This document shows positions 22,501 to 34,500 of a stretch of 64,000 nucleotides of DNA, piece by piece (position 1 is the first letter of the stretch; the number at the start of each line of letters is the position of its first letter). The translations under genes were made by a program, and so were the position numbers. This DNA is from Heligmosomoides polygyrus polygyrus (Eukaryota > Nematoda > Chromadorea > Rhabditida > Heligmosomidae). The notes under the pieces were generated by a model that did no database searches, was not told the origin of the DNA, and was given only the letters and a program-made list of their open reading frames with translations. The stretch spans positions 62,001-126,000 of the forward strand of contig OX377204.1 in the NCBI GenBank assembly GCA_947396885.1, read 5' to 3'.

Positions 22501-25078
22501 CAAGCCTAACCTGCATAATCGCACCGCTATAACTTTGCCCATTCTTAACCTACGTCGCAGTGCTTCGGAGGTCTACTAGACCTTCTTACTCAATACAAAA
22601 CGTACAAGCTGTAGCTGGAACGATTCAAGCTTTACGGAGCTATTGTGCTCCAAACACGCCCGCGCGTGCAATTTCGCACATCAACGCTCGATGTTCTCCG
22701 CGCCCTTGCTCGCTCATCTTACACTTCTCGCTACTCTAGGTGAAACCTTTCAATTCGCTATCGAAAGCTCTATCGAATGGTGCCCAAATTGGCGAAACTT
22801 GAAAATATCGGTTTTCGGTGACGTCATCGTCAGCGCAGGCTCGGCTTAGCTGGTGCTCGTCCTCGATGGGAAATTGTCAGAAAATCAATTTTTCCGAAAT
22901 TGGTCGAGATTGGCACCGTTCGATAGAGCTTTTCGAGCTGAACAGAACCGTATCACTGGAAATGTCGGCTACTCAAATATGGGCGCGCAAGGGCGGAAGA
23001 ACCTTCGGCCGCTAAGTCCGTCGCCCTAAAACGGCAGCTTGGGTTAAGGCAACATAGACACGTGCAGAGTTGTGATCACGTCGGTGTGAAGAACCTTCAT
23101 CGTTCTGCTCACCTACGCACATTTAGGCCGTTAGCTTTCCGCGTCTCACCGCAGTGGTCGACTGAATTCGGAAAAAATCCTGTCACCCAAGCCTAACCTG
23201 CATATTCGCACCGCTTTAACTTTGCACGTTCTTAAGCTACGTCACTTTGCTTCGGAGCTCTGCTAGATCTTCTTACTGGCTACAAAACCCACAAGCTGTA
23301 GCAGGAAGGATTCAAGCTTGACGGAGCTATTGTGCTCCAAACACGCCCGCGCGTGCAATTTGGCACATCAACGCTCGATGTTCTCCGCGCCCTTGCTCGC
23401 TCATCTTACACTTCTCGCTACTCTAAGTGAAACCTTTCAATTCGCTATCAAAAGCTCTATCGAATGGTACCCAACTTGGCGAATCTTGAAAATATCGGTT
23501 TTCGGTGACGTCATCTTAAGAGCAGGCTCGGCTAGCTGGTGCTCGTCCTCGATAGGAAATTGTCAGAAAATCAGTTTTTCCGAAATTGGTCGCTAATGGT
23601 ACCGTTCGATAGAGCTTTTCGAGCTGAACAGAACCGTATCACTGGAAATGTCGGCTACTCAAATATGGGCGCGCAAGGGCGGAAGAACCTTCGGCCGCTA
23701 AGTCCGTCGCCCTAAAACGGCAGCTTGGGTTAAGGCAACATAGACACGTGCAGAGTTGTGATCACGTCGGTATGAAGAACCTTCACCGTTCTGCTCACCT
23801 ACGCACAATTAGGCCGTTAGCTTTCCGCGTCTCACCGCAGTGGTCGACTGAATTCGGAAAAAATCCTGTCACCCAAGCCTAACCTGCATATTCGCACCGC
23901 TATAACTTTGCCCATTCTTAACCTACGTCGCAGTGCTTCGGAGGTCTACTAGACCTTCTTACTGGCTACAAAACCCGCAAGCTGTAGCAGGAAGGATTCA
24001 AGCTTGACGGAGCTATTGTGCTCCAAACACGCCCGCGCGTGCAATTTGGCACATCAACGCTCGATGTTCTCCGCGCCCTTGCTCGCTCATCTTACACTTC
24101 TCGCTACTCTAGGTGAAACCTTTCAATTCGCTATCGAAAGCTCTATCGAATGGTGCCCAAATTGGCGAAACTTGAAAATATCGGTTTTCGGTGACGTCAT
24201 CGTCAGCGCAGGCTCGGCTTAGCTGGTGCTCGTCCTCGATGGGAAATTGTCAGAAAATCAATTTTTCCGAAATTGGTCGAGATTGGCACCGTTTGATAGA
24301 GCTTTTCGAGCTGAACAGAACCGTATCACTGGAAATGTCGGCTACTCAAATATGGGCGCGCAAGGGCGGAAGAACCTTCGGCCGCTAAGTCCGTCGCCCT
24401 AAAACGGCAGCTTGGGTTAAGGCAACATAGACACGTGCAGAGTTGTGATCACGTCGGTGTGAAGAACCTTCATCGTTCTGCTCACCTACGCACATTTAGG
24501 CCATTAGCTTTCCGCGTCTCACCGCAGTGGTCGACTGAATTCGGAAAAAATCCTGTCACCCAAGCCTAACCTGCATATTCGCACCGCTATAACTTTGCCC
24601 ATTCTTAACCTACGTCGCAGTGCTTCGGAGGTCTACTAGACCTTCTTACTCAATACAAAACGTACAAGCTGTAGCTGGAACGATTCAAGCTTTACGGAGC
24701 TATTGTGCTCCAAACACGCCCGCGCGTGCAATTTCGCACATCAACGCTCGACGTTCTCCGCGCCCTTGCTCGCTCATCTTACACTTCTCGCTACTCTAGG
24801 TGAAACCTTTCAATTCGCTATCGAAAGCTCTATCGAATGGTACCCAAATTGGCGAAACTTGAAAATATCGGTTTTCGGTGACGTCATCTTAAGAGCAGGC
24901 TCGGCTTAGCTGGTGCTCGTCCTCGATGGGAAATTGTCAGAAAATCAATTTTTCCTAAATTGGTCGAGATTGGCACCGTTCGATAGAGCTTTTCAAGCTG
25001 AACAAAAGCGTATTACTGGATTTATCGAGTACTCAAATATGGGAGCGCAAGGGCGGAAGAACCTTCGGCCGCTAAGTC
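19586..25078 (+). repeat. Five-monomer duplication with a collapsed second copy
   Basis: Units start at 19586, 20272, 20959, 21646, 22333, 23019, 23705 and 24392. Units 19586 and 20272 return as 23019 and 23705 at 3433 bp; both 20272 and 23705 carry the private CACAATTAGG. Unit 24392 matches 20959 in its left part (GGCCATTAG) and 21646 in its right part (TCGACGTTC, CTTAAGAGC, CAAGCTGAACAAAAGCG). Unit 22333 is likewise chimeric, with a left part like 25079 and a right part like 20272. So the second copy is one monomer shorter. Confidence 0.85.
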
Positions 25079-28000
25079 CGTCGCCCTAAAACGGCAGCTT
25101 GGGTTAAGGCAATATGGGAAGGTGGAGAGTTGTGATCACGTCGGTGTGAAGAACCTTCATCGTTCTGCTCACCTACACACATTTAGGCCGTTAGCTTTCC
25201 GCGTCTCACCGCAGTGGTCGACTGAATTCGGAAAAATCCTGTCACCCAAGCCTAACCTGCATAATCGCACCGCTATAACTTTGCCCATTCTTAACCTACG
25301 TCGCAGTGCTTCGGAGGTCTACTAGACCTTCTTACTCAATACAAAACGTACAAGCTGTAGCTGGAACGATTCAAGCTTTACGGAGCTATTGTGCTCCAAA
25401 CACGCCCGCGCGTGCAATTTCGCACATCAACGCTCGATGTTCTCCGCGCCCTTGCTCGCTCATCTTACATTTCTCGCTACTCTAGGTGAAACCTTTCAAT
25501 TCGCTATCGAAAGCTCTATCGTATGGTACCCAAATTGGCGAAACTTGAAAATATCGGTTTTCGGTGACGTCATCTTAAGAGCAGGCTCGGCTTAGCTGGT
25601 GCTCGTCCTCGATGGGAAATTGTCAGAAAATCAATTTTTCCTAAATTGGTCGAGATTGGCACCGTTCGATAGAGCTTTTCGAGCTGAACAAAAGCGTATT
25701 ACTGGATTTATCGAGTACTCAAATATGGGAGCGCAAGGGCGGAAGAACCTTCGGCCGCTAAGTCCGTCGCCCTAAAACGGCAGCTTGGGTTAAGGCAATA
25801 TGGGAAGGTGGAGAGTTGTGATCACGTCGGTGTGAAGAACCTTCATCGTTCTGCTCACCTACGCACATTTAGGCCGTTAGCTTTCCGCGTCTCACCGCAG
25901 TGGTCGACTGAATTCGGAAAAAATCTTGTCACTCAAGCCTAACCTGCATATTCGCACCGCTATAACTTTGCCCATTCTTAATCTACGTCGCAGTGTTTCG
26001 GAGGTCTACTAGATCTTCTTACTCAATACAAAACCCACAAGCTGTAGCAGGAAGGATTCAAGCTTGACGGAGCTATTGTGCTCCAAACACGCCCGCGCGT
26101 GCAATTTGGCACATGAACGCTCGACGTTCTCCGCGCCCTTGCTCGCTCATCTTACACTTCTCGCTACTCTAGGTGAAACCTTTCAATTCGCTATCGAAAG
26201 CTCTATCGTATGGTACCCTAATTGGCGAAACTTGAAAATATCGGTTTTCGGTGACGTCATCTTAAGAGCAGGCTCGGCATAGCTGGTGCTCGTCCTCGAT
26301 GGGAAATTGTCAGAAAATCAATTTTTCCTAAATTGGTCGAGATTGGCACCGTTCGATAGAGCTTTTCAAGCTGAACAAAAGCGTATTACTGGATTTATCG
26401 AGTACTCAAATATGGGAGCGCAAGGGCGGAAGAACCTTCGGCCGCTAAGTCCGTCGCCCTAAAACGGCAGCTTGGGTTAAGGCAATATGGGAAGGTGGAG
26501 AGTTGTGATCACGTCGGTGTGAAGAACCTTCATCGTTCTGCTCACCTACACACATTTAGGCCGTTAGCTTTCCGCGTCTCACCGCAGTGGTCGACTGAAT
26601 TCGGAAAAATCCTGTCACCCAAGCCTAACCTGCATAATCGCACCGCTATAACTTTGCCCATTCTTAACCTACGTCGCAGTGCTTCGGAGGTCTACTAGAC
26701 CTTCTTACTCAATACAAAACGTACAAGCTGTAGCTGGAACGATTCAAGCTTTACGGAGCTATTGTGCTCCAAACACGCCCGCGCGTGCAATTTCGCACAT
26801 CAACGCTCGATGTTCTCCGCGCCCTTGCTCGCTCATCTTACATTTCTCGCTACTCTAGGTGAAACCTTTCAATTCGCTATCGAAAGCTCTATCGTATGGT
26901 ACCCAAATTGGCGAAACTTGAAAATATCGGTTTTCGGTGACGTCATCTTAAGAGCAGGCTCGGCTTAGCTGGTGCTCGTCCTCGATGGGAAATTGTCAGA
27001 AAATCAATTTTTCCTAAATTGGTCGAGATTGGCACCGTTCGATAGAGCTTTTCAAGCTGAACAAAAGCGTATTACTGGATTTATCGAGTACTCAAATATG
27101 GGAGCGCAAGGGCGGAAGAACCTTCGGCCGCTAAGTCCGTCGCCCTAAAACGGCAGCTTGGGTTAAGGCAATATGGGAAGGTGGAGAGTTGTGATCACGT
27201 CGGTGTGAAGAACCTTCATCGTTCTGCTCACCTACACACATTTAGGCCGTTAGCTTTCCGCGTCTCACCGCAGTGGTCGACTGAATTCGGAAAAATCCTG
27301 TCACCCAAGCCTAACCTGCATAATCGCACCGCTATAACTTTGCCCATTCTTAACCTACGTCGCAGTGCTTCGGAGGTCTACTAGACCTTCTTACTCAATA
27401 CAAAACGTACAAGCTGTAGCTGGAACGATTCAAGCTTTACGGAGCTATTGTGCTCCAAACACGCCCGCGCGTGCAATTTCGCACATCAACGCTCGATGTT
27501 CTCCGCGCCCTTGCTCGCTCATCTTACATTTCTCGCTACTCTTGGTGAAACCTTTCAATTCGCTATCGAAAGCTCTATCGTATGGTACCCAAATTGGCGA
27601 AACTTGAAAATATCGGTTTTCGGTGACGTCATCTTAAGAGTAGGGGCTTAGCTGGTGCTCGTCCTCGATGGGAAATTGTCAGAAAATCAATTTTTCCTAA
27701 ATTGGTCGAGATTGGCACCGTTCGATAGAGCTTTTCGAGCTGAACAAAAGCGTATTACTGGATTTATCGAGTACTCAAATATGGGAGCGCAAGGGCGGAA
27801 GAACCTTCGGCCGCTAAGTCCGTCGCCCTAAAACGGCAGCTTGGGTTAAGGCAATATGGGAAGGTGGAGAGTTGTGATCACGTCGGTGTGAAGAACCTTC
27901 ATCGTTCTGCTCACCTACGCACATTTAGGCCGTTAGCTTTCCGCGTCTCACCGCAGTGGTCGACTGAATTCGGAAAAAATCCTGTCACTCAAGCCTAACC

Positions 28001-28507
28001 TGCATATTCGCACCGCTATAACTTTGCCCATTCTTAATCTACGTCGCAGTGTTTCGGAGGTCTACTAGATCTTCTTACTCAATACAAAACCCACAAGCTG
28101 TAGCAGGAAGGATTCAAGCTTGACGGAGCTATTGTGCTCCAAACACGCCCGCGCGTGCAATTTGGCACATGAACGCTCGACGTTCTCCGCGCCCTTGCTC
28201 GCTCATCTTACACTTCTCGCTACTCTAAGTGAAACCTTTCAATTCGCTATCGAAAGCTCTATCGAATGGTACCCAAATTGGCGAAACTTGAAAATATCGG
28301 TTTTCGGTGACGTCATCTTAAGAGCAGGCTCGGCTTAGCTGGTGCTCGTCCTCGATGGGAAATTGTCAGAAAATCAATTTTTCCTAAATTGGTCGAGATT
28401 GGTACCGTTCGATAAAGCTTTTTGAGCTGAACAGAACCGTATCACTGGAAATGTCGGTTACTCAATAATAGGCGCGCAAGGGCGGAAGAACCTTCGGCCG
28501 CTAAGTC
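25079..28507 (+). repeat. Local expansion, monomer pattern X-Y-X-X-Y
   Basis: Units start at 25079 (X), 25765 (Y), 26452 (X), 27138 (X) and 27821 (Y). X has CACACATTTAGG, one A fewer after the EcoRI site (CGGAAAAATCC) and CATAATCGC. Y has CTTAATCTACG, GTGTTTCGG and the private ACATGAACGCTCGACG. Unit 27138 is the shortest full monomer (683 bp) because its hinge reads AAGAGTAGGGGCTT. Unit 27821 changes tail to GTTACTCAATAATAGG. Confidence 0.85.
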
Positions 28508-31500
28508 CGTCGCCCTAAAACGGCAGCTTGGGTTAAGGCAATATGGGAAGGTGGAGAGTTGTGATCACGTCGGTGTGAAGAACCTTCATCGTTCTGCTCA
28601 CCTACGCACATTTAGGCCATTAGCTTTCCGCGTCTCACCGCAGTGGTCGACTGAATTCGGAAAAAATCCTGTCACCCAAGCCTAACCTGCATATTCGCAC
28701 CGCTATAACTTTGCCCATTCTTAACCTACGTCGCAGTGCTTCGGAGGTCTACTAGACCTTCTTACTCAATACAAAACGTACAAGCTGTAGCTGGAACGAT
28801 TCAAGCTTTACGGAGCTATTGTGCTCCAAACACGCCCGCGCGTGCAATTTCGCACATCAACGCTCGACGTTCTCCGCGCCCTTGCTCGCTCATCTTACAC
28901 TTCTCGCTACTCTAAGTGAAACCTTTCAATTCGCTATCGAAAGCTCTATCGAATGGTACCCAAATTGGCGAAACTTGAAAATATCGGTTTTCGGTGACGT
29001 CATCTTAAGAGCAGGCTCGGCTTAGCTGGTGCTCGTCCTCGATGGGAAATTGTCAGAAAATCAATTTTTCCTAAATTGGTCGAGATTGGTACCGTTCGAT
29101 AAAGCTTTTTGAGCTGAACAGAACCGTATCACTGGAAATGTCGGTTACTCAATAATAGGCGCGCAAGGGCGGAAGAACCTTCGGCCGCTAAGTCCGTCGC
29201 CCTAAAACGGCAGCTTGGGTTAAGGCAATATGGGAAGGTGGAGAGTTGTGATCACGTCGGTGTGAAGAACCTTCATCGTTCTGCTCACCTACGCACATTT
29301 AGGCCGTTAGCTTTCCGCGTCTCACCGCAGTGGTCGACTGAATTCGGAAAAAATCCTGTCACTCAAGCCTAACCTGCATATTCGCACCGCTATAACTTTG
29401 CACGTTCTTAAGCTACGTCACTTTGCTTCGGAGCTCTGCTAGACCTTCTTACTTGCTACAAAACCCGCAAGCTGTAGTAGGAAGGATTCAAGCTTGACGG
29501 AGCTATTGTGCTCCAAACACGCCCGCGCGTGCAATTTGGCACATCAACGCTCGATGTTCTCCGCGCCCTTGCTCGCTCATCTTACACTTCTCGCTACTCT
29601 AGGTGAAACCTTTCAATTCGCTATCGAAAGCTCTATCGAATGGTACCCAAATTGGCGAAACTTGAAAATATTGGTTTTCGGTGACGTCATCTTAAGGGAA
29701 GGCTCGGCTTAGCTGGCGCTCGTCCTCGATGGGAAATTGTCAGAAAATCAATTTTTCCTAAATTTGTCGAGATTGGCACCGTTCGATAGAGCTTTTCGAG
29801 CTGAACAAAAGCGTATTACTGGATTTATCGAGTACTCAAATATGGGAGCGCAAGGGCGGAAGAACCTTCGGCCGCTAAGTCCGTCGCCCTAAAACGGCAG
29901 CTTGGGTTAAGGCAATATGGGAAGGTGCAGAGTTGTGATCACGTCGGTGTGAAGAACCTTCATCGTTCTGCTCACCTACACACATTTAGGGCGTTAGCTT
30001 TCCGCGCCTCACCGCAGTGGTCGACTGAATTCGGAAAAAATCCTGTCACCCAAGCCTAACCTGCATAATCGCACCGCTATAACTTTGCCCATTCTTAACC
30101 TACGTCGCAGTGCTTCGGAGGTCTACTAGACCTTCTTACTCAATACAAAACGTACAAGCTGTAGCTGGAACGATTCAAGCTTTACGGAGCTATTGTGCTC
30201 CAAACACGCCCGCGCGTGCAATTTCGCACATCAACGCTCGACGTTCTCCGCGCCCTTGCTCGCTCAACTTACACTTCTCGCTACTCTAGGTGAAACCTTT
30301 CAATTCGCTATCGAAAGCTCTATCGAATGGTACCCAAATTGGCGAAACTTGAAAATATCGGTTTTCGGTGACGTCATCTTAAGAGCAGGCTCGGCTTAGC
30401 TGGTGCTCGTCCCCGATGGGAAATTGTCAGAAAATCAATTTTTCCTAAATTGGTCGAGATTGGCACCGTTCGATAGAGCTTTTCAAGCTGAACAAAAGCG
30501 TATTACTGGATTTATCGAGTACTCAAATATGGGAGCGCAAGGGCGGAAGAACCTTCGGCCGCTAAGTCCGTCGCCCTAAAACGGCAGCTTGGGTTAAGGC
30601 AATATGGGAAGGTGGAGAGTTGTGATCACGTCGGTGTGAAGAACCTTCATCGTTCTGCTCACCTACGCACATTTAGGCCGTTAGCTTTCCGCGTCTCACC
30701 GCAGTGGTCGACTGAATTCGGAAAAAATCCTGTCACTCAAGCCTAACCTGCATATTCGCACCGCTATAACTTTGCCCATTCTTAATCTACGTCGCAGTAT
30801 TTCGGAGGTCTACTAGATCTTCTTACTCAATACAAAACCCACAAGCTGTAGCAGGAAGGATTCAAGCTTGACGGAGCTATTGTGCTCCAAACACGCCCGC
30901 GCGTGCAATTTGGCACATGAACGCTTGATGTTCTCCGCGCCCTTACTCGCTCATCTTACACTTCTCGCTACTCTAAGTGAAACCTTTCAACTCGCTATCG
31001 AAAGCTCTATCGAATGGTACCCAAATTGGCGAAACTTGAAAATATCGGTTTTCGGTGACGTCATCGTCAGCGCAGGCTCGGCTTAGCTGGTGCTCGTCCT
31101 CGATGGGAAATTGTCAGAAAATCAATTTTTCCTAAATTGGTCGAGATTGGCACCGTTCGATAGAGCTTTTCGAGCTGAACAAAAGCGTATTACTGGATTT
31201 ATCGAGTACTCAAATATGGGAGCGCAAGGGCGGAAGAACCTTCGGCCGCTAAGTCCGTCGCCATAAAACGGCAGCTTGGGTTAAGGCAATATGGGAAGGT
31301 GGAGAGTTGTGATCACGTCGGTGTGAAGAACCTTCATCGTTCTGCTCACCTACGCACATTTAGGCCGTTAGCTTTCCGCGCCTCACCGCAGTGGTCGACT
31401 GAATTCGGAAAAAATCCTGTCACCCAAGCCTAACCTGCATAATCGCACCGCTATAACTTTGCCCATTCTTAACCTACGTCGCAGTGCTTCGGAGGTCTAC

Positions 31501-34500
31501 TAGACCTTCTTACTCAATACAAAACGTACAAGCTGTAGCTGGAACGATTCAAGCTTTACGGAGCTATTGTGCTCCAAACACGCCCGCGCGTGCAATTTCG
31601 CACATCAACGCTCGACGTTCTCCGCGCCCTTACTCGCTCATCTTACACTTCTCGCTACTCTAGGTGAAACCTTTCAACTCGCTATCGAAAGCTCTATCGA
31701 ATGGTACCCAAATTGGCGAAACTTGAAAATATCGGTTTTCGGTGACGTCATCTTAAGAGCAGGCTCGGCTTAGCTGGTGCTCGTCCTCGATGGGAAATTG
31801 TCAGAAAATCAATTTTTCCTAAATTGGTCGAGATTGGTACCGTTCGATAAAGCTTTTCGAGCTGAACAGAACCGTATCACTGGAAATGTCGGTTACTCAA
31901 TAATAGGCGCGCAAGGGCGGAAGAACCTTCGGCTGCTAAGTCCGTCGCCCTAAAACGGCAGCTTGGGTTAAGGCAATATGGGAAGGTGGAGAGTTGTGAT
32001 CACGTCGGTATGAAGAACCTTCATCGTTCTGCTCACCTACGCACATTTAGGCCATTAGCTTTCCGCGTCTCACCGCAGTGGTCGACTGAATTCGGAAAAA
32101 ATCCGGCCACCCAAGCCTAACCTGCATATTCGCACCGCTATAACTTTGCTCATTCTTAACCTACGTCGCAGTGCTTCGAAGGTCTACTAGAACTTCTTAC
32201 TCTCTACAAAACCTACAAGCTGTAGCTGGAACGATTCAAGCTTTACGGAGCTATTGTGCTCCAAACACGCCCGCGCGTGCAATTTCGCACATCAACGCTC
32301 GATGTTCTCCGCGCCCTTGCTCGCTCATCTTACACTTCTCGCTACTCTAGGTGAAACCTTTCAACTCGCTATCGAAAGCTCTATCGAATGGTACCCAAAT
32401 TGGCGAAACTTGAAAATATCGGTTTTCGGTGACGTCATCGTCAGCGCAGGCTCGGCTTAGCTGGTGCTCGTCCTCGATGGGAAATTGTCAGAAAATCAAT
32501 TTTTCCGAAATTGGTCGAGATTGGCACCGTTCGATAGAGCTTTTCGAGCTGAACAGAAACGTATCACTGGAGATGTCCGCAACTCAAATATGGTCGCGCA
32601 AGGGCGGAAGAACCTTCGGCCGCTAAGTCCGTCGCCCTAAAACGGCAGCTTGGGTTAAGGCAACATAGACACGTGCAGAGTTGTGATCACGTCGGTGTGA
32701 AGAACCTTCATCGTTCTGCTCACCTACGCACATTTAGGCCGTTAGCTTTCCGCGTCTCACCGCAGTGGTCGACTGAATTCGGAAAAATCCTGTCACCCAA
32801 GCCTAACCTGCATAATCGCACCGCTATAACTTTGCCCATTCTTAATCTACGTCACTTTGCTTCGGAGCTCTGCTAGACCTTCTTACTTGCTAAAAAACCG
32901 CAAGCTGTAGTAGGAAGGATTCAAGCTTGACGGAGCTTTTGTGCTCCAAACACGCCCGCGCGTGCAATTTGGCACATCAACGCTCGACGTTCTCCGCGCC
33001 CTTGCTCGCTCATCTTACACTTCTCGCTACTCTAAGTGAAACCTTTCAACTCGCTATCGAAAGCTCTATCGAATGGTACCCAAATTGGCGAAACTTGAAA
33101 ATATCGGTTTTCGGTGACGTCATCGTCAGCGCAGGCTCGGCTTAGCTGGTGCTCGTCCTCGATGGGAAATTGTCAGAAAATCAATTTTTCCGAAATTGGT
33201 CGAGATTGGCACCGTTCGATAGAGCTTTTCGAGCTGAACAGAAACGTATCACTGGAGATGTCCGCAACTCAAATATGGTCGCGCAAGGGCGGAAGAACCT
33301 TCGGCCGCTAAGTCCGTCGCCCTAAAACGGCAGCTTGGGTTAAGGCAATATGGGAAGGTGGAGAGTTTTGATCACGCCTGTGTGAAGAACCCTCATCGTT
33401 CTGCTCACCAACACATACATAGGCCGTTAGCTTTCCGCGCCTCACCGCAGTGGTCGACTGAATTCGGAAAAAATCCTGTCACTCAAGCCTAACCTGCATA
33501 TTCGCACCGCTATAACTTTGCTCATTCTTAACCTACGTCGCAGTGCTTCGAAGGTCTACTAGAACTTCTTACTCTCTACAAAACCTACAAGCTGTAGCTG
33601 GAACGATTCAAGCTTTACGGAGCTATTGTGCTCCAAACACGCCCGCGCGTGCAATTTCGCACATCAACGCTCGATGTTCTCCGCGCCCTTGCTCGCTCAT
33701 CTTACACTTCTCGCTACTCTAGGTAAAACCTTTCAATTTGCTATCGAAAGCTCTATCGAATGGTACCAAATTGGCGAAACTTGAAAATATCGGTTTTCGG
33801 TGACGTCATCTTAAGAGCAGGCTCGGCTTAGCTGGTGCTCGTCCTCGATGGGAAATTGTCAGAAAATCAATTTTTCCTAAATTGGTCGAGATTGGCACCG
33901 TTCGATAGAGCTTTTCGAGCTGAACAAAAGTGTATTACTGGATTTATCAAGTACTCAAATATGGGAGCGCAAGGGCGGAAGAACCTTCGGCCGCTAAGTC
34001 CGTCGCCCTAAAACGGCAGCTTGGGTTAAGGCAATATGGGAAGGTGCAGAGTTGTGATCACGTCGGTGTGAAGAACCTTTATCGTTCTGCTCACCTACGC
34101 ACATTTAGGCCGTTAGCTTTCCGCGTCTCACCGCAGTGGTCGACTGAATTCGGAAAAATCCTGTCACCCAAGCCTAACCTGCATAATCGCACCGCTATAA
34201 CTTTGCCCATTCTTAATCTACGTCGCAGTGCTTCGGAGGTCTACTAGACCTTCTTACTCAATACAAAACGTACAAGCTGTAGCTGGAACGATTCAAGCTT
34301 TACGGAGCTATTGTGCTCCAAACACGCCCGCGCGTGCAATTTCGCACATCAACGCTCGATGTTCTCCGCGCCCTTGCTCGCTCATCTTACACTTCTCGCT
34401 ACTCTAGGTGAAACCTTTCAATTCGCTATCGAAAGCTCTATCGTATGGTACCCAAATTGGCGAAACTTGAAAATATCGGTTTTCGGTGACGTCATCTTAA

